DNA of 64,000 bases from an uncultured Clostridia bacterium. Lineage in GTDB: Bacteria; Bacillota; Clostridia; UBA1381. A program made the position numbers and the translations under genes. Shown here piece after piece: positions 25,549-34,961 of this stretch (the stretch's first letter is position 1; the number at the start of each line of letters is the position of its first letter). The notes under the pieces were generated by a model. That model had not been told where the DNA came from. It did no database searches and saw nothing but the letters and a program-made list of their open reading frames with translations. The stretch covers positions 1 to 64,000 of the forward strand of contig CANRJY010000008.1 in NCBI GenBank assembly GCA_947631085.1, in the 5' to 3' direction.

Positions 25549-26811
25549 TTAAGCGTTTAATGCCTGCTCCAAGTCAGCTATTATATCGTCTACGTTTTCA
25601 ATTCCCACGCTGAAGCGTACGAGATCGGGGCTTACCCCGCACTCTAAAAGCTGCTCGTCCGTCATTTGGCGGTGCGTCGCACTTGCCGGATGCAGAGCAC
25701 AGGTGCGCGCATCGGCTACATGTGTTACGATAGCGGCAACCTTTAAGCTGTCGAGAAATTTTACCGCCTGCTGCCGTCCGCCCTTAACGCCGAACGAAAC
25801 GACTCCGCTCGCGCCGAGCGGCATATATTTGTCAACGAGCGGCTTATACTTGCTGCTCGCAAGTCCCGGGTAGTTTACCCACGCGACTTTGTCGTTGTTT
25901 TCCAAAAATTCCGCGACCTTCAAAGCGTTCTCACTGTGTCTTATTATACGCAGATGGAGCGTTTCAAGTCCCAAATTGAGCAAAAACGCGTTCTGCGGCG
26001 ACGGAGCGGAGCCCAAATCACGCATGAGCTGCGCCCGAGCTTTTGTGATATATGCGAGCTTTCCGAATTTTTCGGTATAAACAACTCCGTGATACGAGTC
26101 GTCGGGCTCGGTGAACTCGGGGAATTTGCCGTTTGTCCAGTCGAAATTGCCGCTGTCAACGATAACGCCGCCCAGCGATACCGCGTGACCATCCATGTAC
26201 TTCGACGTCGAATGGATAACTATATCCGCGCCGAACTCGAACGGACGGCAGAGCACGGGCGTTGCGAACGTGTTGTCAACGATAAGCGGAATATTATTGT
26301 CGTGCGCCAGCTTCGAGAATTTCTCGATATCGAGAACCGTCAGAGCGGGATTTGCTATCGTCTCGCCCAAAACTGCCTTTGTGTTGGGCTTGATTGCCTT
26401 TGAAAGCGTCTCGTAATCGTCGTCGGGATTTACGAAAGTAACGTCGATACCGAACTTTTTAAGCGTAACGCCGAGCAAATTGAACGTGCCGCCGTAAACC
26501 GCGGCGGAGCAAACTATATGGTCGCCCGCCTGAGCTATCGTCATAACCGCGATAAGAGTAGCCGCCTGACCGGACGAGGTCATCATAGCGCCGACTCCGC
26601 CCTCGAGAGCCGCGATTTTCTCCTCGACAAATCCGACCGTCGGGTTTGCCAGGCGCGTGTAGAAATAGCCGTCAACCTCCAAATCGAACAGCTTTCCCAT
26701 ATAATCGGACGAGTCGTATTTGAATGTGGTACTCTGATAAATAGGCAGCACCCGCGCCTCTCCGTTTTTGGGCTTATAGCCCTCCTGTACGCATTTTGTT
26801 TCTATTTTCAT
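25549..26811 (-). CDS. metY: O-acetylhomoserine aminocarboxypropyltransferase (sulfhydrylase)
   Basis: About 420 residues from MKIETKCVQEGYKPKNGEAR. A Cys/Met-metabolism PLP enzyme with the PLP lysine motif HSTSKYMDGHAVSLGG and the MetY-type long insert between FDWTNGKFPEFTEPD and YHGVVYTEKFG. It makes homocysteine from O-acetylhomoserine and sulfide. The track extends 36 codons further upstream, but that part is encoded by the mobile repeat at 26850-27014, and the ATG at 26811 has AGAAAGGAAA before it, so I use the shorter start. Confidence 0.92.
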   Translation of the reverse strand: MKIETKCVQEGYKPKNGEARVLPIYQSTTFKYDSSDYMGKLFDLEVDGYFYTRLANPTVGFVEEKIAALEGGVGAMMTSSGQAATLIAVMTIAQAGDHIVCSAAVYGGTFNLLGVTLKKFGIDVTFVNPDDDYETLSKAIKPNTKAVLGETIANPALTVLDIEKFSKLAHDNNIPLIVDNTFATPVLCRPFEFGADIVIHSTSKYMDGHAVSLGGVIVDSGNFDWTNGKFPEFTEPDDSYHGVVYTEKFGKLAYITKARAQLMRDLGSAPSPQNAFLLNLGLETLHLRIIRHSENALKVAEFLENNDKVAWVNYPGLASSKYKPLVDKYMPLGASGVVSFGVKGGRQQAVKFLDSLKVAAIVTHVADARTCALHPASATHRQMTDEQLLECGVSPDLVRFSVGIENVDDIIADLEQALNA

Positions 26812-26849
26812 AGCTGTGTTTTCCTTTCTGTAATATTTTATGGTATGTG

Positions 26850-27014
26850 ATAAATTATGATTTAGCGCAATAAACCCCTCAGTCAGCTTCGCTGACAGCT
26901 CCCCTAGTAGGGGAGCCAAATGTGTAAGCCTCCCCTACTAGAGGAGGTGGCGCCGTAGGCGTCGGAGGGGTTTGTGCGCCGCATTTTGCGATACACAGAT
27001 AAATCATAATTTAT
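26850..27014. mobile_element. MITE-like element with 15-bp terminal inverted repeats
   Basis: A 165-bp element bounded by ATAAATTATGATTTA and TAAATCATAATTTAT (perfect 15-bp inverted repeats). Inside is a second nested inverted repeat, AAACCCCTC / GAGGGGTTT, enclosing hairpins AGTCAGCTTCGCTGACA and CTCCCCTAGTAGGGGAG. It encodes no protein and fills exactly the space between ilvA (stop at 27016) and metY. Elements of this GGAGG...CCTCC layout are common as scattered repeats in Clostridia. Confidence 0.85.
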
Positions 27015-27015
27015 A

Positions 27016-28224
27016 TTATTCCTTTACAACCGTATACCCATGCTTCTCGAGAGCCTTTATCGTCCTCTCGCCGTGCTCGTGTCCGCTTACTTCGCACGCG
27101 ATGTGAATTATCGCTTCGTTCGGGTCGAGATCAGCGCTCCAGCGGTCGTATTGTACCATTATGATATTCGCGTTCGAATCCGATAATACCCTCGATAAAT
27201 GCTCCAAACTGCCGGGAATATCAAGAAGCGTTGTTCTGAATTTGAGCTTTCTCTCTCTCGACGCGAGACCGAGCTCGATAATGCGCTGAATGAAGCTCAC
27301 GTCAATGTTGCCGCCCGACAGGACGCACGCTATTTTTTTGCCCTTTACGTCGATTTTGTTGTTTAAAACAGCCGCCAAAGTCGTAGCGCCCGACGGCTCG
27401 ACTACCTGCTTTGTGCGCTCCAAAAGAAGCAGTATCGCCGATGAAATTTCAGCTTCGGAAACGGTAACAACGTCGTCGGCGTATTTGTTTATCATCTCCA
27501 TAGTGAACGAGCCGGGCGTTTTTACCGCGATACCGTCCGCGATAGTCGTTACGCTGTCGGTCGAAACGAGCTTTTTCTCGTGGAACGATTTGTATATCGC
27601 GGGCGCGCCCTCCGCCTGTACGCCTATGATTTTTACACGCGGATTTATCTGCTTTATGCACGCCGAAACTCCCGCCAAAAGTCCGCCGCCGCCCGCGGGT
27701 ACGAGCACTACGTCGACTGTCGGTAAGTCCTCCAAAATTTCTATGCCTATCGTGCCTTGTCCCGCCGCGACCTCGGGGTCGTCAAACGGGTGCAGGAACG
27801 TCGCGCCTTCCTTTTCCTGTATCTCGCGCGCCTTGTTGTACGCGTCGTCGTAGCAGTCGCCGAAAAGAACTACGTTCGCGCCATAGCCCTCTGTCGCGGA
27901 AACCTTCGCTATGGGAGTTGATTTCGGCATTACGATAGTCGCGGGGATATTGTTGACCTTCGCCGCGTACGCCACGCCCTGAGCGTGGTTTCCCGCGGAC
28001 GACGCGACAACCGATGTGACCTCGCCGCGCTCCACCAAAGCCGCTATTTTATTCGACGCGCCCCTTATCTTGAACGAGCCCGTTTTCTGCTGATTTTCGT
28101 ATTTCAGATAGATTTCGCCGCCCGTCATGTCCGAGAACGTGGTCGAACGCTCTATCTGAGTTTTGTGAATTATCGGCGCGAGCCTTTTCGCCGCCGCTTC
28201 GATCTGCTTTAAATCCAAATCCAT
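27016..28224 (-). CDS. ilvA: threonine ammonia-lyase (threonine dehydratase)
   Basis: 402 residues: PLP fold type II with the lysine motif GSFKIRGASNK and the phosphate-binding glycine loop VLVPAGGGGLLAGV, followed by a C-terminal ACT-like regulatory domain (KLKFRTTLLDIPGSLEHLSRVLSDSNANI). It converts threonine to 2-oxobutyrate and ammonia. The single short ACT domain and length fit the TIGR01127-type enzyme used in Gram-positive anaerobes, which may serve isoleucine synthesis or threonine catabolism. Its own promoter is upstream (28271-28299). Confidence 0.93.
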   Translation of the reverse strand: MDLDLKQIEAAAKRLAPIIHKTQIERSTTFSDMTGGEIYLKYENQQKTGSFKIRGASNKIAALVERGEVTSVVASSAGNHAQGVAYAAKVNNIPATIVMPKSTPIAKVSATEGYGANVVLFGDCYDDAYNKAREIQEKEGATFLHPFDDPEVAAGQGTIGIEILEDLPTVDVVLVPAGGGGLLAGVSACIKQINPRVKIIGVQAEGAPAIYKSFHEKKLVSTDSVTTIADGIAVKTPGSFTMEMINKYADDVVTVSEAEISSAILLLLERTKQVVEPSGATTLAAVLNNKIDVKGKKIACVLSGGNIDVSFIQRIIELGLASRERKLKFRTTLLDIPGSLEHLSRVLSDSNANIIMVQYDRWSADLDPNEAIIHIACEVSGHEHGERTIKALEKHGYTVVKE

Positions 28225-28270
28225 TTAAGCACAAGTCCTTTCGTATTGTAAAATATAATATATCTATTTT

Positions 28271-28299
28271 ATTATACAGCAATTTGCGCGGATTTTCAA
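28271..28299 (-). promoter_or_regulatory. ilvA promoter
   Basis: TTGAAA, 17 bases, TATAAT on the minus strand. Confidence 0.75.
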
Positions 28300-28328
28300 T
28301 AGTTATTCAAGAAAAATACGGAAGTTAC

Positions 28329-28357
28329 TTGTCAAATTACGGATTTTATGATAAAAT
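28329..28357 (+). promoter_or_regulatory. trmB promoter
   Basis: TTGTCA, 17 bases, TAAAAT on the plus strand, ahead of GGGGG and the GTG start. Confidence 0.65.
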
Positions 28358-28384
28358 ATCAAATAAGAAAAGGGGGAATTGACA

Positions 28385-29182
28385 GTGAGAATGAGAAAAA
28401 AGAAGAACCTCGCGCCGCGCATGGAAAAATGCGAGAGCGTTTGGGTTAAAAATCCGAAGGAATACAAGGGCGGCTGGAAGCACCTTTTCGGGAACGACAA
28501 TTCTATCCATCTCGAAATAGGCTGCGGCAAGGGCGCGTTTATTACGGGCATGGCGAAAAAGTACCCGAATATCAACTTCCTCGCGGTCGAGAAGGTCGAG
28601 GACGTTATCGTTATGGCTATGGAAAAAGCGGTCAAAAACGAGCTTAAAAACGTGTATTTTATCGACATAAATGCTGAGGATTTGACCGATATTTTCGCCG
28701 AGGGCGAAATCGAGCGGATATATCTCAACTTCTCCGACCCGTGGAAAAAGAAAAAGCAGGCGAAGCGCAGGCTTACGCATAAAAATTTCCTCGACTGCTA
28801 CAAGAAAATTTTAAAGCCCGAGGGATATATATGGTTCAAGACCGACAACAAGGATATGTTCGAGTTTTCCATAAACTCCTTCGCGGAGGAAAATTTCAAG
28901 CTCGAAAATATCACCTTCGATTTGCATAATTCCGATTTCAAGGACAATGTAATGACAGAGTACGAGCGCCGTTTCTCCGAAATAGGTATGCCGATCTACC
29001 GTCTTGAAGCGGTATATCTCGGCTGGGAGGACAAGCGCGTAAAACCGAACATTTTAGATAAACTACCGCTCGATAAAATTCAGTCGGTCAAGCTTCCGCA
29101 CGGTAAAATTCCGTTTGACAAAATCCCCGTTATCGGTAAAAAAACGGAGAAAACAGCCGATGTTCCGGCACTTAAAGAGTAA
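28385..29182 (+). CDS. trmB: tRNA (guanine-N7-)-methyltransferase
   Basis: About 265 residues. SAM-binding region HLEIGCGKGAFITGMAKKYPNINFLAVE and the TrmB signature IYLNFSDPWKKKKQAKRRLTH with its PWxKxxHxKRR-like catalytic stretch. It methylates G46 in the tRNA variable loop. Homologs begin MRMR, which matches the GTG at 28385 (MRMRKKKNLAPRM) eight bases after GGGGG, rather than the TTG of the track. The C-terminal 40 residues repeat DKLPLDKIQ / GKIPFDKIP and are family-atypical. Confidence 0.93.
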   Translation: MRMRKKKNLAPRMEKCESVWVKNPKEYKGGWKHLFGNDNSIHLEIGCGKGAFITGMAKKYPNINFLAVEKVEDVIVMAMEKAVKNELKNVYFIDINAEDLTDIFAEGEIERIYLNFSDPWKKKKQAKRRLTHKNFLDCYKKILKPEGYIWFKTDNKDMFEFSINSFAEENFKLENITFDLHNSDFKDNVMTEYERRFSEIGMPIYRLEAVYLGWEDKRVKPNILDKLPLDKIQSVKLPHGKIPFDKIPVIGKKTEKTADVPALKE

Positions 29183-29186
29183 TAAA

Positions 29187-29208
29187 AAGGGACTGCGCGC
29201 AGTCCCTT
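29187..29208. terminator. bidirectional terminator between trmB and murC
   Basis: AAGGGACTGC-GC-GCAGTCCCTT, flanked by AT-rich tracts on both sides; serves the convergent trmB and murC. Confidence 0.85.
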
Positions 29209-29212
29209 GATT

Positions 29213-30598
29213 TTATTTTGTTATCATATCCCCTATGTTTACGACGTCTCCCGCGCCCATAGTGAAGATTATTTCGCCCTCAGACGCGGTTTTTTTGATA
29301 TATTCCGCTATATCCTCGAATTTGTCGATATATTTCGCGTCAACTCCGCGCTTTTTTATTTCCTCCGCCAGATTTTCGGGCTTGGTCACTCCGTCAAACT
29401 GCTCGCGCGCCGCGTAGATGTGCGTTAAAATCAACTCGTCCGCGTCGTCGAACGCCTTTACAAATTCGTCCCACAGCGTCCGCGTTCTCGAATATGTGTG
29501 CGGCTGGAATATACAGCGGATCTTTTTGTGCGGGAATTTTTTTGCCGCTTTGAGAGTGGCGGCGATTTCGGTCGGGTGATGCGCGTAATCGTCTATCACC
29601 ACCGCGCTGTTTACAAATCCCTTTTTCTCAAAACGCCTGTGCGTTCCCTTGAACTGCTCAACGCCCTCCGCCGCCGTTTTAGCGTCTATTCCGAGAAGCT
29701 CGCATACCGCGATCGCGGCGAGTGTGTTCAGTACATTGTGCTCGCCCGGTACGTTCAGCTTTACATGGCACAGCTTTTCTCCGTTTTTGCAAACGTCGAA
29801 CGACGGAAAGCCCGCGTCGTATTTTACGTTTTCGGGATAATAATCAAATTCCTTATCCATTCCGTATGTGATTATGTCAAGCCCCGTTCCCGCGAGCGCT
29901 TTTTTGATATTCTCGTCGCTTCCCAGCGCGACCACCGAACCGACGCCTTCCGTAAGCATCGCGAATTTTCTGAAGCTGTCGATTATCATATCTATGCCGG
30001 TGAAAAAGTCGAGATGATCCTCCTCGATATTCGTTATTAGCGCGATAGTCGGATAAAATTTCAAAAAGCTGTTCGTATATTCGCACGCCTCGGTCACGAA
30101 ATAATCCGAGCCGCCCGTCCTTATGTTTCCGTCTATTATGTCAAGCTCTCCGCCGACGCTTATCGTAGGATCAACTCCCGCGTGAATAAGCGCGTGCGCC
30201 AGCATGGAGGTCGTGGTGGTCTTTCCGTGCGTGCCGCTAACGCCTACCGCGTGAGTGTAATTTTTCATGATCGCGCCCAAAAACTCGGCTCGGTTTACCG
30301 TACGCAAATTATGCTCCTTCGCCGTAATCATTTCGGGATTGTCGTCATGCGCGGCGGCTGTGTATACAACGAGCGCCGCGGACGTAATTTCGGGGTGACA
30401 CGTGCCGTGACCGTATACTATATCCGCGCCCAGCCCTTCGAGCTTTTCCGTTATTTTGCTTTTGTTCCAGTCAGAACCCGTAACCTTGTATCCGTCCTTT
30501 AAAGCGATCTGCGCCAGACCACTCATGCTTATTCCGCCTATGCCGATAAAGTGAATATGCGCTCCGTTTTCCAAATCGGACATTTTAAACCGTTCCAT
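29213..30598 (-). CDS. murC: UDP-N-acetylmuramate--L-alanine ligase
   Basis: About 461 residues. N-terminal Rossmann motif HIHFIGIGGISMSGLA, ATP-binding GVSGTHGKTTTTSMLAHAL, and central DYAHHPTEIAATL typical of MurC. It adds the first amino acid of the peptidoglycan stem. I start at ATG 30598 (MERFKMSDLEN), following AGGAAAGGAAG, not the track start 45 bases upstream. A promoter candidate is at 30675-30703. Confidence 0.96.
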   Translation of the reverse strand: MERFKMSDLENGAHIHFIGIGGISMSGLAQIALKDGYKVTGSDWNKSKITEKLEGLGADIVYGHGTCHPEITSAALVVYTAAAHDDNPEMITAKEHNLRTVNRAEFLGAIMKNYTHAVGVSGTHGKTTTTSMLAHALIHAGVDPTISVGGELDIIDGNIRTGGSDYFVTEACEYTNSFLKFYPTIALITNIEEDHLDFFTGIDMIIDSFRKFAMLTEGVGSVVALGSDENIKKALAGTGLDIITYGMDKEFDYYPENVKYDAGFPSFDVCKNGEKLCHVKLNVPGEHNVLNTLAAIAVCELLGIDAKTAAEGVEQFKGTHRRFEKKGFVNSAVVIDDYAHHPTEIAATLKAAKKFPHKKIRCIFQPHTYSRTRTLWDEFVKAFDDADELILTHIYAAREQFDGVTKPENLAEEIKKRGVDAKYIDKFEDIAEYIKKTASEGEIIFTMGAGDVVNIGDMITK

Positions 30599-30674
30599 AT
30601 TCAAAAGGCTTCCTTTCCTATAAATTCCTCGCTTTGAAAGCATATCCTGAAATTCAAAAAAATCTAATGTATTA

Positions 30675-30703
30675 ATTATATAACGAATAATCGGGTTTTA
30701 AAA
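30675..30703 (-). promoter_or_regulatory. probable murC promoter
   Basis: TTTTAA, 17 bases, TATAAT on the minus strand; good -10, weak -35. Confidence 0.5.
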
Positions 30704-30782
30704 CACATTTTTAAAAATTCGGCAAAACGCACAAATGATGTCAAAAAAAATTAGTCATAACAGACAAAACTTACCCATACTA

Positions 30783-30811
30783 TTGACAAATTTTGATATT
30801 TTTTGTATTAT
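30783..30811 (+). promoter_or_regulatory. spoVG promoter
   Basis: TTGACA, 17 bases, TATTAT on the plus strand in a very AT-rich context. Confidence 0.7.
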
Positions 30812-30863
30812 TATAATAACAAAAAAATAATTGTTGATTACACACGAAGGGGTGGTGAAACAG

Positions 30864-31151
30864 TTGGAGATTACCGATATACGAGTAAAGATGGTAACAA
30901 CCGATAGCCGAATGAAGGCGGTTGCATCTGTGACATTTGACAATTCTTTTGTTGTGCATGACATCAAAGTTATCGCGGGACAGGATAAATTATTTACAGC
31001 TATGCCGAGCAGACGTACTCCTGAGGGCGAGTATAAAGATATCGCACATCCAATCAACAGCAGTATGCGTACAATGCTTGAATCACAAATTCTTGCAAAA
31101 TACGAGGAGGAGCTTAGCAAAATTGACAGCGAAATTGGGGCAGAAGAATAA
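30864..31151 (+). CDS. spoVG: septation regulator SpoVG
   Basis: 95 residues from a TTG start: [37 protein letters not shown] ... [24 protein letters not shown], an almost family-perfect SpoVG. The protein is a small nucleic-acid-binding regulator of septation and sporulation genes. The track start at 30831 would add 11 residues absent from the family. TTG 30864 lies about eight bases after GGGGTGG and gives the canonical MEITD beginning. Confidence 0.95.
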   Translation: MEITDIRVKMVTTDSRMKAVASVTFDNSFVVHDIKVIAGQDKLFTAMPSRRTPEGEYKDIAHPINSSMRTMLESQILAKYEEELSKIDSEIGAEE

Positions 31152-31216
31152 TTAAGGATTTAGCTGAATTAATTAAGACACCGTCAAAAACTTTAAGCAT
31201 TTATTAGGTAACATTC

Positions 31217-31248
31217 AAAATCTCTTGGGGATATCCCCAAGAGATTTT
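31217..31248. terminator. bidirectional terminator between spoVG and araD
   Basis: AAAATCTCTTGGGG-ATAT-CCCCAAGAGATTTT, a 14-bp perfect stem with A and T tracts on both sides. Confidence 0.9.
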
Positions 31249-31258
31249 TATATATTGT

Positions 31259-31948
31259 TTATTTTTGTCCGTAATACGCGTTCGCGCCGTGCTTTCTGAG
31301 ATAATGCTTATCGAGAATAGCCTGCGAGATAGGCGGAAGTCCGGGAGTGAGCTGCATCGCTCTGAGCGCCATTTTCGCGACCTCCTCCAAAACGACCGCG
31401 TTATGTACCGCGTTATGCGCGTCAGTTCCCCAGGCGAACGGACCGTGGTTCGAGACGAGAACTCCGGGGATCGCCATAGGGTCGATATCCTTAAAGGTTT
31501 CGATTATGACCTTGCCCGTATTTTTTTCGTACTCGCCTTCGATCTCCTCCTTCGTCATAAGGCGCGTAGCGGGGATCTCGCCGTAAAAGTAATCCGCGTG
31601 AGTAGTACCGAACGCGGGAATGGGTTTACAAGCCTGAGCGAACGAAGTAGCCCATGACGAATGAGTATGAACGATACCGCCGCATTCGGGAAAAGCCTTA
31701 TACAATTCAAGATGCGTCGGAGTGTCCGACGACGGATTTAAGCCGCCCTCGACCTTGTTCCCGTCCATATCCACGACAACCATATGCTCCGGCTGCAGCT
31801 TATCGTATTCCACGCCGGACGGCTTTATGACAAACAGCCCCTTTTCGCGGTCGATGCCGGACACGTTGCCCCATGTGAACGTAACAAGTCCGTAACGCGG
31901 CAAATCGAGATTAGCCTTCCATACTTGTTCTTTTAACTGCTCTAACAT
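31259..31948 (-). CDS. araD: L-ribulose-5-phosphate 4-epimerase
   Basis: 229 residues, the size of E. coli AraD, and sharing its C-terminal [14 protein letters not shown]. Class II aldolase fold with Zn-binding histidines in [14 protein letters not shown] and the substrate region [20 protein letters not shown]. It converts L-ribulose-5-phosphate to D-xylulose-5-phosphate, feeding the pentose phosphate pathway. It lies 13 bases downstream of the FGGY kinase, giving a kinase-epimerase pentose operon. Confidence 0.96.
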   Translation of the reverse strand: MLEQLKEQVWKANLDLPRYGLVTFTWGNVSGIDREKGLFVIKPSGVEYDKLQPEHMVVVDMDGNKVEGGLNPSSDTPTHLELYKAFPECGGIVHTHSSWATSFAQACKPIPAFGTTHADYFYGEIPATRLMTKEEIEGEYEKNTGKVIIETFKDIDPMAIPGVLVSNHGPFAWGTDAHNAVHNAVVLEEVAKMALRAMQLTPGLPPISQAILDKHYLRKHGANAYYGQK

Positions 31949-31961
31949 TTTTTGTTCTCCT

Positions 31962-33551
31962 TTACTTCAAAAATTCTACCGCCGCTTTTTCAATCGGCAC
32001 GCCTTTCGCGTATCTCGCTGAAAAAGCGTTAAATCCTTCAACGTCCGCCGCGTCGGGCTCGAGGGTGTATGTTTTGCTGTTTGCGAATACCTTGTTGTTC
32101 AGGAAATCCGTCAGACTTTCGCCGTTCGTTTTGTTGAGCATATACGACGCCAAAATCGCCATGCCCCACGGACCGCCCTCGCCCGCCGTTTCCATAAGCG
32201 ATACGGGCGTGTTTATCGCCGCCGCAAGATAGCTTTGCGCTACGTCTTTGGTCTTAAAAATGCCGCCGTGACCGAACATTTTGTCAAGCTTGACGTTTTC
32301 CTTTTCCATGAGTATATCCATGCCGAGCTTGAGCGTGCCGAACGCGGAATACAAATGCGCTCTCATCATGTTCGCAAGCGTGAATTTGCTTTCGGGAGTG
32401 CGTACGAATAACGGTCTGCCCTCCGAAACTCCCGTGATATTCTCGCCCGAGAAATAGCCGTATGACAGCAAGCCTCCGCAGTCCTTGTCGCCCTCGAGCG
32501 ATTTTTTGTAAAGCGTTTCGTAAAGCTCGGACGCGCCGATATTAACGCCTATCTCATTCGCGAACTCGCGGAAAATTTCGACCCATGCGTTCAAATCAGA
32601 CGTGCAGTTGTTGACGTGAACCATCGCGACGGAGTCGCCGACCGGAGTCGTGACAACGTCGATTTCGGGATATGCCTTCGAGAGCGGCTTTTCGAGCACC
32701 ACCATCGCGAATACCGACGTTCCCGCCGACACGTTGCCCGTACGCTTCGTTATGCTGTTCGTCGCCGCCATACCCGTTCCCGCGTCGCCTTCGGGCGGGC
32801 AGAACGGTATGCCGGGCTGCAGCTTACCGCTCACGTCGAGCAGCTTCGCGCCCTCGGCGGTGAGTTTGCCGCCCTCGTCTCCCGCGACGAGTACCTTCGG
32901 AAGGAGCTCCGATAATTTCCACGGCTGATTTTCCGTTAATTTCTCAAATTTTTTCACCATTTCCGCGTCGTAATCGCGCGTTTCGCTGTCGATAGGGAAC
33001 ATACCCGAAGCCTCGCCCACGCCGAGCACCTTTTCGCCGGTCAGCTTCCAGTGAACATAGCCCGCGAGAGTGGTGAAGAATTTGATCTCGGGAACATGCG
33101 GCTCGTTGTTCAGCACTGCCTGATACAGATGCGCTATGCTCCAGCGCTCGGGAATGTTGAAATTAAATAATTCCGACAGCTCCGCCGCCGCCTGACCCGT
33201 TATGCTGTTTCGCCATGTCCGAAACGGCACGAGCAGCTCGCCCGCTTCGTTAAACGCCATATAGCCGTGCATCATGGCGCTGAAGCCTATCGCGCCTATT
33301 ACGGTAAGCTCCTCGCCGTATTTTTCCTTTACGTCTTTCGCCAAATCGGCGTAGCAGTCCTGTATGCCCGTCCATACGTCGTCGAGCGAGTATGTCCAGA
33401 TTCCGTTTTCGAGACGGTTTTCCCAGTCGTGGCTGCCCGACGCTATTGGAACGCTGCTCTCATCGACGAGTACCGCCTTTATGCGTGTTGAACCCAGCTC
33501 TATTCCGAGCGCCGTTTTGCCCGACGCTATCGCGTTTTTGATTTTTTCCAT
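31962..33551 (-). CDS. FGGY-family carbohydrate kinase, probable ribulokinase
   Basis: About 529 residues. N-terminal [18 protein letters not shown] is the phosphate-1 loop of the sugar kinase/actin fold, with [17 protein letters not shown] and [25 protein letters not shown] further on. The gene directly precedes araD, so L-ribulose is the expected substrate, although sequence alone cannot exclude xylulose. The ATG at 33551 has GGAGG eight bases upstream; the track start would extend into the promoter. Confidence 0.88.
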   Translation of the reverse strand: MEKIKNAIASGKTALGIELGSTRIKAVLVDESSVPIASGSHDWENRLENGIWTYSLDDVWTGIQDCYADLAKDVKEKYGEELTVIGAIGFSAMMHGYMAFNEAGELLVPFRTWRNSITGQAAAELSELFNFNIPERWSIAHLYQAVLNNEPHVPEIKFFTTLAGYVHWKLTGEKVLGVGEASGMFPIDSETRDYDAEMVKKFEKLTENQPWKLSELLPKVLVAGDEGGKLTAEGAKLLDVSGKLQPGIPFCPPEGDAGTGMAATNSITKRTGNVSAGTSVFAMVVLEKPLSKAYPEIDVVTTPVGDSVAMVHVNNCTSDLNAWVEIFREFANEIGVNIGASELYETLYKKSLEGDKDCGGLLSYGYFSGENITGVSEGRPLFVRTPESKFTLANMMRAHLYSAFGTLKLGMDILMEKENVKLDKMFGHGGIFKTKDVAQSYLAAAINTPVSLMETAGEGGPWGMAILASYMLNKTNGESLTDFLNNKVFANSKTYTLEPDAADVEGFNAFSARYAKGVPIEKAAVEFLK

Positions 33552-33582
33552 TTTTTGAACCTCCGTACATTTTATTACATTA

Positions 33583-33611
33583 ATTATAATGGTATTTTTT
33601 TGAATTGGCAA
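33583..33611 (-). promoter_or_regulatory. promoter of the FGGY kinase-araD operon
   Basis: TTGCCA, 17 bases, TATAAT on the minus strand, about 30 bases before the ATG. No obvious operator palindrome is visible. Confidence 0.75.
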
Positions 33612-33724
33612 TATATAATCGAAAAAAAATTTCCGTTTTGAAAGAAATGTTGTAATTTCTTCATGAGTATTTCAGTCATGTTACACAAATTTTGAAAAAA
33701 TTCTCCCGTATCTTAACAATTTTG

Positions 33725-33753
33725 TTGCAATCTTGTAATGATTGTGGTATAAT
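33725..33753 (+). promoter_or_regulatory. promoter of the DUF815-type AAA gene
   Basis: TTGCAA, 17 bases, TATAAT on the plus strand, followed by AGGGGG and the ATG at 33787. Confidence 0.8.
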
Positions 33754-33786
33754 TATAGTGAATAAGCAGCTACAGGGGGCAGATTA

Positions 33787-34956
33787 ATGGAGTTACTGAT
33801 ATTCGGCAGTATTGACAAAGACTCGGGGATAAGGGGTATCCTCGATAAAGACAACACGGCTGTGCTCAGGAGCATTGTTAATTTTGCAGAAACGGAGGGC
33901 GTTACAACTCATTGTATCCGCGAGTATGTGGCGTCGCTCATGGCGAACGATGAAAATATATTATCATCGCTTTCTCAGGCGGGAAAAGCTATCGGAGACG
34001 ACCTTTACCGTCTCGCCCTGTTTGATACTGAGCAAATCTATAAGAAGCTGTTCACAACGCAGATAAAGTACACGCCGTCCGGAAACGGCGCGAACTGCTG
34101 CGAGGCGTATAAGAAGTCGATTAAATCCATAGTGGACGCTGATTCGGCAAAAGAGCTTTTAAACAGGCTCATATCCCATTACAGAACTCTCGGCACGGGC
34201 ATACTCGCGAAATACGCGGCGTTCCGCTACGACGAGGACGGGCTTTTCGGAATAGGCAGCACCGAGGATATCACCTTCGATTCTCTTATCGGACTTGAAC
34301 ATCAGAAGCAGGTACTTATTGACAACACAAAATCGTTTATCAAAGGAATGCCGGCGAACAACGTGCTTTTGTTCGGCGACAGAGGTACCGGAAAATCGTC
34401 CTCTGTGAAGGCGCTTCTGAATATGTTCATGGATGAAGGGCTCAGAATTATAGAAATGCCCAAGCACTGCATAAAGGATATTCCCAAGCTTTCAAGACAG
34501 CTTGCGGAAAAGCCGCACAAATATATACTGTTCCTCGACGATTTGACTCTCGACCCTGAGGAGCCTGCGTTTAAGGCTCTCAAAATCGCGATGGAAGGAC
34601 AGCTTCAGGCAAAACCCGATAACGTCCTCATTTATGCGACTTCTAACCGCAGACATCTTATAAAGGAAAATTGGTCTGACCGCAAGGGCGACGAGATGCA
34701 TGTAAACGACCAGCTCCAGGAAACGCTTTCGCTTTCGGAGCGGTTCGGAATCAGCCTCGTTTTCAGCGCGCCGACCAATCAGAAGGAATATTTCCATATC
34801 GTTGCGGAGCTGCTTAAACAGCATGGTGTCGAAATGAACAAGGAAATCGAAAGAGAAGCCAACGTATGGCAGATGAACTACGGCGGCAGAAGCGCGAGAT
34901 GCGCCAAACAGTTCGTTGCGGCATATTTATCGAAGGAACAATCCAAAAGGGGGTAG
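33787..34956 (+). CDS. AAA ATPase, DUF815 type
   Basis: 389 residues. Walker A GDRGTGKSSSVKALLN, Walker B YILFLDDLTLDPEEPAFKALKIAMEG, and sensor region IYATSNRRHLIKENW, matching the DUF815 family of single-domain AAA proteins. The N-terminal 140 residues are helical and unassigned. The biochemical role is unknown; the ATPase is expected to remodel a protein or nucleic-acid partner. A secreted protein gene follows after five bases, so the two are probably cotranscribed. Confidence 0.85.
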   Translation: MELLIFGSIDKDSGIRGILDKDNTAVLRSIVNFAETEGVTTHCIREYVASLMANDENILSSLSQAGKAIGDDLYRLALFDTEQIYKKLFTTQIKYTPSGNGANCCEAYKKSIKSIVDADSAKELLNRLISHYRTLGTGILAKYAAFRYDEDGLFGIGSTEDITFDSLIGLEHQKQVLIDNTKSFIKGMPANNVLLFGDRGTGKSSSVKALLNMFMDEGLRIIEMPKHCIKDIPKLSRQLAEKPHKYILFLDDLTLDPEEPAFKALKIAMEGQLQAKPDNVLIYATSNRRHLIKENWSDRKGDEMHVNDQLQETLSLSERFGISLVFSAPTNQKEYFHIVAELLKQHGVEMNKEIEREANVWQMNYGGRSARCAKQFVAAYLSKEQSKRG

Positions 34957-34961
34957 TTTCC

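Noticed and set aside
28303-28780. Minus-strand 141-aa and 144-aa ORFs opposite trmB
   Set aside because: They overlap the well-supported trmB coding sequence and have no ribosome binding sites.
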